Shown here piece after piece: positions 1-7,700 of a stretch of 10,546 bases of DNA. Origin of the DNA: Cephalothrix spiralis (taxonomy: Eukaryota; Nemertea; Palaeonemertea; Archinemertea; Cephalotrichidae); contig JAUCNG010401141.1 of NCBI GenBank assembly GCA_032353305.1, positions 1 through 10,546 on the forward strand. Direction: 5' to 3'. Each line of letters opens with the position of its first letter. Positions within the stretch are counted from its first letter, which is position 1. A model generated the notes under the pieces. It searched no databases. It saw only the letters and a program-made list of their open reading frames with translations, and was not told the DNA's origin. Position numbers and translations under genes: made by a program.

Positions 1-160
1 TTATACTTAAGTGTAGATTCATTTTCGTCTGATTGAAATTTTCGGCTTTTTTCAACTTTTTACGCCTGTAGAAGGCTAATGGTTAATTTTGCACCATATA
101 AATGTATTACGATGACCCTAATTAGTCAATTGGCATCATTATTTCATACATGGCCAACCT
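1..160. other. unassigned AT-rich flank
   Basis: I see no gene, RNA or clear repeat here. It lies outside the first GGGACTATC array and could be host DNA or the outermost part of the element. No target-site duplication can be tested because the right boundary is not in the window. Confidence 0.4.
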
Positions 161-171
161 GATACCCCCAT

Positions 172-207
172 GGGACTATCGGGACTATCGGGACTATCGG
201 GACTATC
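172..207 (+). repeat. four perfect tandem copies of GGGACTATC
   Basis: The 9-bp unit is repeated exactly four times. Just upstream, GATACCCCCATGGG reads as a degenerate unit on the opposite strand, so units face each other across CCATGG. Confidence 0.9.
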
Positions 208-211
208 AGCT

Positions 212-234
212 TATATATTGCTAAGCAATATATA
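212..234. repeat. perfect 11-bp inverted repeat around one base
   Basis: The arm TATATATTGCT (212-222) is followed by A and the exact reverse complement AGCAATATATA (224-234). The centre GCTAAGC recurs at 314-320 and, as GCTTAGC, at 10517-10523. This could be a cruciform or protein-binding site in the terminal block. Confidence 0.7.
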
Positions 235-246
235 TTAAAACGAGAA

Positions 247-254
247 TGACGTCA
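247..254. promoter_or_regulatory. CRE palindrome TGACGTCA in the left terminal block
   Basis: This is a perfect consensus CREB/ATF bZIP site. It lies in the left repeat block, and an equivalent perfect site lies in the right block at 10536-10543. Function is inferred from sequence alone. Confidence 0.45.
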
Positions 255-274
255 GAGGCTGAGGACTCCCCCAT

Positions 275-292
275 GGGACTATCGGGACTATC
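275..292 (+). repeat. two copies of GGGACTATC
   Basis: Two exact 9-bp units, again preceded by CCCCCAT, as in the cluster at 161-180. This is the second unit cluster of the left block. Confidence 0.85.
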
Positions 293-333
293 AGAATCTT
301 GGGGAAACCAAATGCTAAGCAACATCTCTGCCA

Positions 334-415
334 AGCAACCTAACTTGCTAAAAGGGATTTCCTGATCTGCCTTTATTTTACATGGGGGTATCGGGACTAT
401 CGGGACTATCAGCTC
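334..415 (+). repeat. left arm of long inverted repeat
   Basis: This segment runs AAGCAACCTA, AGGGATTTCC, ATCTGC, ATTTTA, then GGGGGTATC and GGGACTATC units, ending CAGCTC. The reverse complement of 10442-10525 gives the same order of words with scattered mismatches and a small gap near 345-352. By eye, identity is roughly 80%. This is the best evidence that the window holds a single element bounded by inverted repeats. Confidence 0.7.
384..410 (+). repeat. GGGGGTATC plus two GGGACTATC units
   Basis: This third 9-bp cluster sits inside the long inverted repeat. Its partner at 10447-10473 reads GATAGTCCC, GATGGTCCC, GATACCCCC, which is the same three units inverted. Confidence 0.85.
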
Positions 416-441
416 TGGTATTGCCATAGTTTTATTCATTA

Positions 442-449
442 TGACGTCA
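442..449. promoter_or_regulatory. CRE palindrome TGACGTCA upstream of gene A
   Basis: A perfect CRE lies about 165 bases before the ATG at 615. The stretch from 450 to 614 is T/A-rich with no obvious TATA box. The position suits a proximal promoter element for the transposase gene; no transcription start can be seen. Confidence 0.5.
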
Positions 450-614
450 ATTTTTTTTTTAATTTGAAATTTTTATTAGAATTTATTTTTTGAATTTTTT
501 TCCGTTTTTAAATTTTCGATGATGCGTAATTGTATTCATGACGTGTCAATACCGTTTTATAAGTTTTAATGATTTTCAACTGGATTTGCATGGCATTTGG
601 TAAAGAGGATTAGA

Positions 615-1174
615 ATGGATAAATCAATATTTCAACACCTGGAAAAGATTGAAAATTTTTTAATTTTTTATAACATCTTAAAAAAATTTCCCAAAGGATT
701 ACAAAACAGAACTCAATACATCGAACAGGCTTATTATGCGGTGAATAACGTTAATCTTGGAGACTGTGTCGTAAACGATCTTGTTCAGAAGATTGAAGTC
801 ATTTTACCCCGTTTCGGTGATGATCCTACGTCTATATATCTTTCGGATATTGAACAAAAAATAAATACCGGCAACATTCAGAAAATTAAAGAGTATCAAC
901 TGAAGCCATATGTAAGTGAATGCTGTGGTAGATTATTGAACTTTACAAAGCTTACATCGTGCACATTGTACTGCATTGATGGCGCGAAAGATGCTGCAAT
1001 ACTCAAAGGGCAGTGCAGTACGTGCAAAAAGGATTACAAGACCAATACAGCTAGAAAAGGATCTACACCACACTCGTACTGCTATATGGACAATCTCGCT
1101 TCTGCCGAATACTTTGCATCGACGGAGAAAAATGTTTTTTCTACGCTACTGTTGAGGTCTCTTGACGCAAATAT
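615..1174 (+). CDS. gene A exon 1: N-terminus and CxC5-like cluster
   Basis: This exon encodes residues 1-186 plus two bases of codon 187. The first 95 residues are helical and charged and unrecognised. Then come SECCGRL, the C116-x3-C120 pair and QCSTCKKDY, which look like the zinc-binding CxC5 cluster found with KDZ transposases. The ATG context AGAATGG is good. The donor is GTAAGT at 1175. Without splicing the frame stops at once at 1176-1178, which supports the junction. Confidence 0.8.
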
Positions 1175-3741
1175 GTAAGTATATATTTCAAGTTTTTTAT
1201 ATTTTCCATCGTTTTATTTCTAAAACAATTCAAACTGTTATAATAATCTATTTACGTAAGAGAAAGATGAGAAAAATTGCAAATATTAAAGTGGTTTTAA
1301 AATTCCTATTTATAAATTACGAAATTGCGCTACTTTTGAAGGTCTTGCAAATCGGTACAATGATGCTCATGATTAATGGAACGCCCTTTTTTCTGTAAAT
1401 TTATGATTAACCTCATGTTATTTTTCCTCTTGATTCATGATGCCGCAATTTTCAAGTTTTGGAAAATTCTGCTTTTACATTTTAAAAGTACAACTAAAAA
1501 ACGGTGTTTTGTTGAAAAGTCACACATTTTACTTAACAAAGGGCGTTCTTTCCAAATTAATTTAAGAATAACCGCGGCCAAATTTGTTATTGCGGGGACA
1601 ATTTTGAATATAACCTGCCAAATGGATCGAATAACATGTACCGGATTTAAGATCACGCAACAATAATCAAGAAAAATCTTGTGTCATGAGTATATTTAAG
1701 TGGTTTTTAAATTCCGGTTTCAAAATTTATATCATTTTACGAATGCAATTACGATGAAACTTTATTACAGATTACGAAATGCTGCTACATTTGAAGGGAT
1801 GGCCAATCAATATAATGATGTCTACGTTGGACAAGAGGAGTGTGATGACAAGGTTCTTGACAGGAGACGTCTCACCGAAGCCTGGATGAAGTACCATTAC
1901 ATTTGTTGCCTTCAGGAAATGAAAAGAATAGATATAAATGAAGTGAAAAGTAATGACTTAGACAGCCTGATTTTAAACGATATTGATCAAATCAGTAAGC
2001 ACTTTACCAGTAAATGGTCAATTCATAATCACGGATCTCATCCACATCCAGGTAAGCAAAAAAGAAAAGAAAAATGGCTTTAGTCACGCCTTGAACTAAA
2101 TTTCGAAAATTTAATAAACCTAACTTTTCATATACAATTTGGAAATTATCTTGTGTCAGTGGAATTTTTTGAAACTTTTAGTTTCATTTTTTCGAATATA
2201 TACCAGTCATATACCTGTTATGGACCGTTTAAAAAAATGAAGTGTTCAAGTTTATATCCAATATGTAACTCAACAGAACTCTTTGGCCAGTATAGTTCAT
2301 AAGGACTAATTTGAAAGTCAATTTGGAATCTATTGTTCTAATATTTTTGTTTACGATTCACTGCAACTTTAATTGAAAAAATATATACTGCAAGGGTACC
2401 ACTGAGTATGTACGTCCATAGGATTGTACAACTTAACTGAGTACGCATTATCGAAAAAATTAATTGAGAATAAGATCACCAAAATATTTAAGTTTGCATA
2501 TTATATATCCAAATAACGCATTCTCACTTGTTCCTGCTCTTCAATTTTATCTTTGATATTGTGCGTTGTGCGCGTTCGTTTTGCAAACATTCATGTCTTG
2601 TAATAAATACAACCAATATTTAATTATTTCAGATTGTTCAAAAGCGATTATAATAGATGGACACATGAAAGGGACGCGTCTTGTCTGCTCCGCACAAAAA
2701 TGTGAGAAAATAAAGTCTAATGAAATTGATGATTTAATCGTTGGATGCAAGAACAGTCCTGTGCCAGGATCAAGATTTTGCTCCTATCACAAAAAATTTA
2801 CAGTTGTTGCTTGTGACCAAAAAGACAAGGTAAGAGACTTAAAGCTTAACCTTTAATGTTTTCAGCAATTATTTGAAAGATGCTGCCGCACATTTTTGTA
2901 TTCGACCCGCATCTATTCATATGGGAAACAAAACAGCTATTGGAAACAGAAACATGCAATACAGTATTGGGAGAGAAAAATCCAGATTATGTAACCTACT
3001 TTAATGTTCAAAATTTCATATTTTAATATAGTTTGATAAGCAAAATTCATACAAATGTACATGTAATTGTTCTCCGTAATCTTTGCGTAAAATATAATAA
3101 TTGCATATTAATACAAAAGCATTTATTAAATAATTCATTTATTTCCATTATAGGAAAAAATAAATGTAGTGAAAACAAGAAGCCATGATGAAGATGCTCT
3201 AACCTGCAATACCGAAAAAGATAAGCTGATGAAAGCGAAAAACAATAAACTAGCCGGAATATGCGTTTCAGTCTACAACTGTGGCATAATAACAGGAATA
3301 ACAGAGTTGTACGGAGCTGAGAGTTGCAGCCAGGTATATATATTTATAGCTTGGCTTATCGAAAATTCATCCATCTTTCCCGATCTACTAGCGTATGATG
3401 ACGCTTGTCACTTAAAACGTTTCATTGACCATCCATCACGATTCAACGATACCGAAATCCATAGGACAATTAAGTTACTACAAATTGTTGTAGACAAAAT
3501 GCATTTCAGAAATCACATTGATAAGTGGTGCAAAGAAAATGTTAATCCGCACAAAAATGAAAACTTTAAAAATATTAACACTGAAGCATGTGAACAAACA
3601 TTTTCATTTGTCGCCAGGTTTAAGCATGCAACAAAGCATATGAGCCAAGCACGCTACTCTTTCTTTTTGCATACAGTCGCAGAAATGTTCAATAAATCAA
3701 AAGTTAATGCAACTGGTAAACGTCGAAGTAATGACAGTTAA
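615..3741 (+). CDS. KDZ-type transposase with CxC5 and CxC6 cysteine clusters (4 exons, 541 aa)
   Basis: The coding sequence is join(615..1174, 1771..2051, 2633..2829, 3154..3741), 1626 bases. Intron phases are 2, 1 and 0, and all introns are GT-AG with donors GTAAGT, GTAAGC and GTAAGA. I chose ATG 615 because it is the first in-frame ATG after a stop at 570-572, although an upstream exon cannot be excluded. Residues 103-137 carry a CxC5-like cluster (C103, C104, C116, C120, C134, C137). Residues 281-341 carry IIIDGHMKG and a CxC6-like cluster (C282, C299, C319, C330, H333). Residues 380-527 carry the KDZ-like core: YDDAC (427-431), HFRNH (463-467), NTEACEQ (488-494) and a KHMSQARYSFFLH stretch. 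KDZ transposases are predicted RNase H-fold DNA transposases. Likely catalytic residues are D289, D428 and E490 or E493, by inference. It lies inside inverted repeats and 650 bases before an ATPase gene on the same strand. Confidence 0.8.
1281..1374 (+). pseudogene. ghost copy of gene A exon 2 start
   Basis: Bases 1314-1363 match the start of exon 2 (1771-1820) at 39 of 50 positions. They translate in frame as LRNCATFEGLANRYNDAH, against LRNAATFEGMANQYNDVY in exon 2, and then reach TAA at 1372-1374. Where exon 2 has the acceptor TTACAG, this copy has TATAA, so the AG is lost. Four of the seven changed codons are synonymous. The matching intron part begins near AAGTGGTTTT at 1289, compared with 1699. 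Confidence 0.8.
1380..1547. mobile_element. miniature inverted-repeat element, copy A (168 bp)
   Basis: It begins AACGCCCTTT and ends AAAGGGCGTT. The inverted match continues for about 28 bases with mismatches (GTAAATTTATGATT against the complement of GTCACACATTTTAC). It has no coding capacity. A related full copy lies at 6866-7040. No target duplication is obvious. It begins six bases after the stop codon of the ghost exon. Confidence 0.65.
1552..1586 (+). repeat. 35-bp segment repeated at 5265-5298
   Basis: CCAAATTAATTTAAGAATAA followed by CYGCRGCCAA is shared almost fully with gene B intron 1 at 5265-5298, in the same orientation. At 1552 it directly follows the miniature element; at 5265 it lies 120 bases after the partial copy. 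It may be an extra module of the same repeat family. Confidence 0.55.
1771..2051 (+). CDS. gene A exon 2: linker between the cysteine clusters
   Basis: This exon encodes residues 187-280 plus one base. The acceptor is TTATTACAG and the donor GTAAGC at 2052. The split codon AT+A gives Ile and keeps the frame. The NAATFEGMANQYND motif follows the cysteine cluster, as in other CxC5/KDZ proteins I recall. The rest is mostly helical with a CC pair (232-233) and a His-rich end (HNHGSHPHP). Confidence 0.78.
2052..2632 (+). other. gene A intron 2, no further features
   Basis: AT-rich, phase 1, 581 bases, GTAAGC...TTTCAG. I see no repeat or ORF of interest beyond the coding frame running back from exon 3. 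Confidence 0.7.
2633..2829 (+). CDS. gene A exon 3: CxC6-like cluster with candidate first catalytic Asp
   Basis: This exon encodes residues 281-346. The split codon G+AT gives Asp281. The order is CSKAIIIDGHMKGTRLVC (282-299), then C304, then VGCKNSPVPGSRFCSYHKK (317-335). The C-x10-C-x2-H spacing with GSRFC resembles CxC6, which in KDZ proteins interrupts the transposase fold. The hydrophobic strand ending in D289-G290 is the best place for the first acidic residue of the catalytic triad. The donor is GTAAGA at 2830. Confidence 0.8.
2830..3153 (+). other. gene A intron 3, no further features
   Basis: AT-rich, phase 0, 324 bases, ending TTTCCATTATAG. It contains a TGTACATGTA word and nothing else I can support. 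Confidence 0.7.
3154..3741 (+). CDS. gene A exon 4: KDZ catalytic core and C-terminus
   Basis: This exon encodes residues 347-541 and the TAA stop. It carries the pattern I associate with animal KDZ-like proteins: NCGIITGITELYGAESCSQVY (388-408; Glu402-Ser403 conserved), a hydrophobic strand into YDDAC (427-431), VDKMHFRNHIDKWC (459-472), NVNP (475-478), NTEACEQTF (488-496) and a helix with FKHATKHMSQARYSFF. Phase 0 joining to exon 3 (KDK then EKI) keeps the frame. The basic tail GKRRSN could aid nuclear entry. Confidence 0.85.
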   Translation, partial: EKINVVKTRSHDEDALTCNTEKDKLMKAKNNKLAGICVSVYNCGIITGITELYGAESCSQVYIFIAWLIENSSIFPDLLAYDDACHLKRFIDHPSRFNDTEIHRTIKLLQIVVDKMHFRNHIDKWCKENVNPHKNENFKNINTEACEQTFSFVARFKHATKHMSQARYSFFLHTVAEMFNKSKVNATGKRRSNDS

Positions 3742-3851
3742 AAATTCCATGTATTCTTATTACATGTTTTTGTTATCATGTGAAGGGAATTAATCGTCAT
3801 ATAAACCGTCATATTGAATTTAAAGTATAAAGAATAATATTACCGGAAAAA

Positions 3852-3857
3852 AATAAA
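3852..3857 (+). terminator. polyadenylation signal AATAAA for gene A
   Basis: It lies 111 bases after the gene A stop and is followed by a T-rich stretch (TTTTTTAG at 3861-3868). It is the first AATAAA after the stop codon. Confidence 0.5.
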
Positions 3858-3956
3858 AGTTTTTTAGTTATTATATCTATGCAAGATTTTTTCTCTCTTC
3901 TTCTTTACAATTTTTGAAACTTCACTGCGTTTATACTATAAATTAATATTTTTAAT

Positions 3957-4093
3957 GACAACAAAATCTTATATTTTAGTAATCGCCGTTTTTTTCTTTA
4001 CCCGATACAGAATTAACCTTAAATTCGCGTGTCTACCCCATAAATTAAAAAAAAAAATTAAACATATTTACTAAAATATAAGATTTTGCTGTC
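3957..4093. mobile_element. 137-bp fold-back element between the two genes
   Basis: The arms 3957-3982 and 4068-4093 are 26 bases long and complementary at 25 of 26 positions (core AAAATCTTATATTTTAGTAA). The 85-base centre is AT-rich and non-coding. It is probably a small inverted-repeat transposon, or possibly a structured transcript end. It lies after the gene A polyadenylation signal and before the gene B promoter region. Confidence 0.65.
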
Positions 4094-4390
4094 CTAAAAA
4101 AATATAAAATTTGTCCTAAAATTCATTATTCCCCCGCTGAGACCCATGTTAGTAGCACATATGAATTTTTATGTAAAAATGTGTACCCTTAGTGAGTCTC
4201 GAAACCGCGGATTTCCAATTGGAAGGCGTGTGCGATACCATTGCGCCAAAAAAAAGAAAATTCTCAGCAACTTTCAAACTGATGACGTCATGAAAAAACT
4301 ATTACGTATCAGGCAAAAAACCAGTAAGGAAAAAACCGGAATTTAAATTTTTTTCTCTTGCGCGAATCAAGGAAAACTTAATCTTTTGAT
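4094..4390 (+). promoter_or_regulatory. gene B upstream region
   Basis: This spacer includes a GC-richer stretch around 4195-4250 and a perfect CRE at 4283-4290. A 66-codon open frame at 4146-4346 shows no recognisable protein features, and I treat it as non-coding. Confidence 0.4.
4283..4290. promoter_or_regulatory. CRE palindrome TGACGTCA upstream of gene B
   Basis: A perfect CRE lies 100 bases before the ATG at 4391, a spacing comparable to the site before gene A. This shared feature suggests both genes respond to the same host bZIP factors. Confidence 0.5.
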
Positions 4391-4736
4391 ATGTCAGATT
4401 CTAACAAGCTCAAAGTTCATGCATGTTATCAACGTACCATTGACTTGGATGAAGCTCTGCCAAGCGGCATTACAGCAATTTTGAAAAACGAAGCAACATG
4501 CCGTAGTCTGAATCCTGAACAGTTATTTCTTCCACTTTTTACTGCGACATGCGCAGCATCAAGTGGCTGCAGTGTCTCGCCATGGGCCGAGTGGCGGCAA
4601 CCCGCTTCTCTGTACGGCACTTTGGTGGGATTCACCGGAACTAACAAGAGTTCAGCCCTAGACATTTTCAAAACTGCTATTGAAGAAATTGAAGAATACG
4701 AACATGTTTCTCTTCCCAATTCATGTTTAGATAACT
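4391..4736 (+). CDS. gene B exon 1: DUF3987 start and Walker A
   Basis: This exon encodes residues 1-115 plus one base. It starts at ATG (context GATATGTCA) and ends at donor GTAAGT (4737). It contains the LPSG entry motif, the W..W..P segment and the P-loop with K86 and S87. No in-frame signal peptide or membrane segment is present. Confidence 0.8.
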
Positions 4737-7700
4737 GTAAGTATGATTTAATTCCTCACTATGATTACAATACAAAAATATATATACCTGTAATTTCTAA
4801 AAATAATTATCTTACGTAGTTACGATTAAATATTAAATTTCGAAACGCCTCCGAGGGTGACAAGAAAACGATTCAACGCCTTTGTAAGTTTGTTGACTTT
4901 CAAAAACATTACATAAAATCCTTAATCCCTTTTTTTTTCGGTAATCCCTTTTTCGGTAAAGTTAATAAACTAAATTTTGTACACGGTTCTGAAATTAATT
5001 TGCCGATTAACCGATAATCGTAGAATTGTAGTCAAAGTCTGTCTATTATAATATTATTGACTATATATGCCTAGTAATAGTATAGTATGTTGGTCGAAAA
5101 AGGGCGGTTTTGCGAATAGTCACAAATTTACCAAAAAAGGGGGTTCCTTGACATTATTTATTATTCATATAAAAAATAAAATTCATATGAATACATTTTT
5201 CTTATAGGCCTAATGAGGGTCTAAATGGGGTATAGCGAGAAAAGGGCCAAAAATTGCTAACGAGCCGAATTAATTTCAGAATAACTGCAGCCAACTTGAA
5301 ATACTGCGAATAAAATTATTTTCATACCTTTATTGAATATATCAAACGATTTATTGAACCTTAGCCAGTTTGAAAATGTTCAATGCAGACAATTTCCCAT
5401 TCTTTCAACAAAAATACGCCATTTTGTATAAACGGATTAATCCCGGTCACGTGAACTGGTATTTCCCCAAATATACAATAATTTGCAGTCAATCATAGGA
5501 TTTTTTTCTCTTCAAAACAGTAGTGATTATCAAGATGGTAAGATCCACAAGATATGTACAATCATGCATGTTAAAATATTGTTTCTTTTTTTAGCTGCAA
5601 CCGTAGAATCTCTCTTAAAACATTTGTCAAGAAATCAAGATCTGCTCCAGCAATGGGATGAAATGAAGACTTTTACGGGCAGTTTAGGTCTTTATAAAAC
5701 GAATGGTAGCGACTATGATACCTCCATATATTTGTCAGCATTTAATGGGAGTACATTAAAGAGGGAAACAAGCAACAGTAAGTGTGATTCACATTTGTTT
5801 GCAATTCGACAAAGGTGCGATAAATTAAATAAGTGGTTTTTAATTAAAATATAATCTACGGTTTAAAAATCTATTTGATTTGACGAACATGCATTGTCAT
5901 GTAAGTTAAACAAACAAAATGGTGGCCTTGTACTCTACTAAACAAGAGTTAAATATCTCTGTACAATTATACATGCATACCTATTGCTGATATACAGTTA
6001 TTAAGTGCCACAATTGTATCTAATTCTATTATTTATCTAGGAAATTTAGTCTTGTAATGGGACTCGAACGTGCAACTCTTGCTCTAAATTTATTTATTAA
6101 AGCGGACAGCGATCTAACCTATTTAGTGCCTATCAAAATATTAATTCTAGACAGAATTTGGAATATAACTTATTGATTAACCATTTCCTATATGCAGATG
6201 ACCTTTGTCATCTCAAAAAGGTACTTGGTTATAAAACAAATGGTTATAAAACAAATGTGTAGAAATAGGAAAGGTAAAAGATATATTATTCAATCCTATT
6301 AAATCTAAATGCTTATATTTTAAATCAAATGTTATTCCTTTAAAAAACTTTCCTCACGAAGTCAAAATTGAGGACAAATTTATAAAATATTCTAAATCCG
6401 AAAAATATTTAGGTCATATATTAAATGAAGATCTTAAGGATGACGAGGACATTAAGAAACAAAGACGAAGTTTATAAGCAAAATCGAATACTAATATTCG
6501 AGCCCACTGCTTTTAATGTTGTATTTTAAAATATATTTTACCGTGCTTTTAATTTTTGTACACTATGGGAAATTCCCGAAATAAAGAAATATCATTTAAG
6601 TAAATTTCTATTTTTTTCTTCTTCAGATTGCCATGTAATCAAAAATCCACATCTTAATATTTGTGGTCTTTCACATCCCGGTTTCATAATAAAGCGGTTA
6701 GAAGATGAATGGAAAGCTGCTGACTCTAATGATGGACTGTTCAGTCGATTCTTGGTTCACTTGCCACGACCGCTCTTCAACACCCCCGACAGATTTGAAA
6801 TTGAAGAAAATCTTCCATCATTGGCAAGGTAGGTACATTCAAAAATATTACATTAAATCATTAAAAACGCCCTTTCTTCTGTAAATCTGTGAATAACCTC
6901 AATTTTGCCCGCGGTTAAATCTAATCGCAAATGAAATTTTTGGACTTTCTCAAAATGTTAGGACATTGGAGGACACTTATGAGGGGGTCGAAAAATACCG
7001 TTTTGCGAAATAGTCACAAATTTACTAAAAAAAGGGCGTTCCTTACCATTATTATTCTTCAAATCTAGCTTTGTCAATTGACCTTTTACCTTTGATAGGT
7101 GACAATACAAATCCTACTCCGAAAGAAGGGGGGTCCACTTCCCGCCTCCGTTATCGAAGAAATGTGATTTCCCGTTTCCGTTATGAAAATTACAATCCTC
7201 TTACAGCGAGTTTTAGCGTATTTAGTGATTTAAAATCTGGAAATTGAGGCTTTTTATAAATCCCGTTTCCGTTTTCCGAACTAAAATTATCAAAATCCCT
7301 CCCCCGGAAGCGATTTTAGGGCTTTTCCCGCTTCCGTTCTGAACTTTCACCCCCCTCATATAATGATTGTACCCGGTATACTATACTTTCAATACCGAAT
7401 TTTGTGTACATACCTTGCCCAAAATTAAATCTCCTAGTAAGATCTTTTCAATAATTAGTGTTTAGAATTGCATAATTATCTTGGTTTTGTAGGATGGAGA
7501 GATTTTAAATTATCATTAACGGATCAAATTCTTAATAATTTTGTGTTTTTTCTTGAAAATCACTCTTTCCGCTACCGTTAACCTATTTTCAATTTTTCCC
7601 GTTCCCGTTACGCTATTTTATCCCGCTATACTCCCTTTAGACCACTAAAGATGACATGATATTTAAAAGAAATTAGTTAGTAATAATTTATATCTGGTTA

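Larger units (their letters stand above)
161..415. repeat. left terminal repeat block of the putative transposon
   Basis: This block has three clusters of the 9-bp unit GGGACTATC, a hairpin (212-234), a GCTAAGCAA word that recurs at 220-228 and 314-322, and a CRE palindrome. Its inner part (334-415) matches 10442-10525 in inverted orientation. It also contains short matches to the right block in direct orientation, for example AATGACGTCaGAG followed by a GAGG/GATAGTCCC-like stretch, so the block itself is partly fold-back. Terminal repeat clusters like this are typical transposase-binding regions; that role is inferred. Confidence 0.65.
4737..5594 (+). other. gene B intron 1 with repeat remnants
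   Basis: 858 bases, phase 1. It holds a partial copy of the miniature element (near 5095-5145) and the 34-bp segment at 5265-5298. A possible 17-base exon (5520-5536, flanked by CAG and GTAAG) does not keep the frame. Confidence 0.65.
5778..6626 (+). other. gene B intron 2 with retroelement relics
   Basis: 849 bases, phase 1. It contains a tRNA-like remnant on the minus strand and a dead LINE reverse-transcriptase fragment on the plus strand. The remainder is AT-rich with no other features. Confidence 0.65.

Noticed and set aside
221-439. Minus-strand open frame of 72 codons
   Set aside because: It lies over the GGGACTATC repeat block; its repeated proline/isoleucine/serine pattern is just the 9-bp unit translated.
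597-614. Start of gene A at TTG 597
   Set aside because: A non-ATG start is unlikely in a eukaryotic gene; ATG 615 in the same frame has good context.
1376-1666. Overlapping open frames on both strands in gene A intron 1
   Set aside because: They translate the miniature element and its flank and resemble no protein.
4146-4346. 66-codon open frame between the genes
   Set aside because: No recognisable features, low-complexity Lys-rich end, and it covers the gene B upstream region with the CRE.
4429-4719. Minus-strand open frame opposite gene B exon 1
   Set aside because: Shadow of the DUF3987 exon on the other strand.
5520-5536. 17-base micro-exon in gene B intron 1 (CAG ... GTAAG)
   Set aside because: Including it would end in phase 0, and exon 2 would then hit a stop; direct joining of exons 1 and 2 keeps the frame.
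6056-6130. Functional tRNA gene on the minus strand
   Set aside because: Only the B box and part of the D-anticodon region are recognisable; the acceptor and T stems do not pair.
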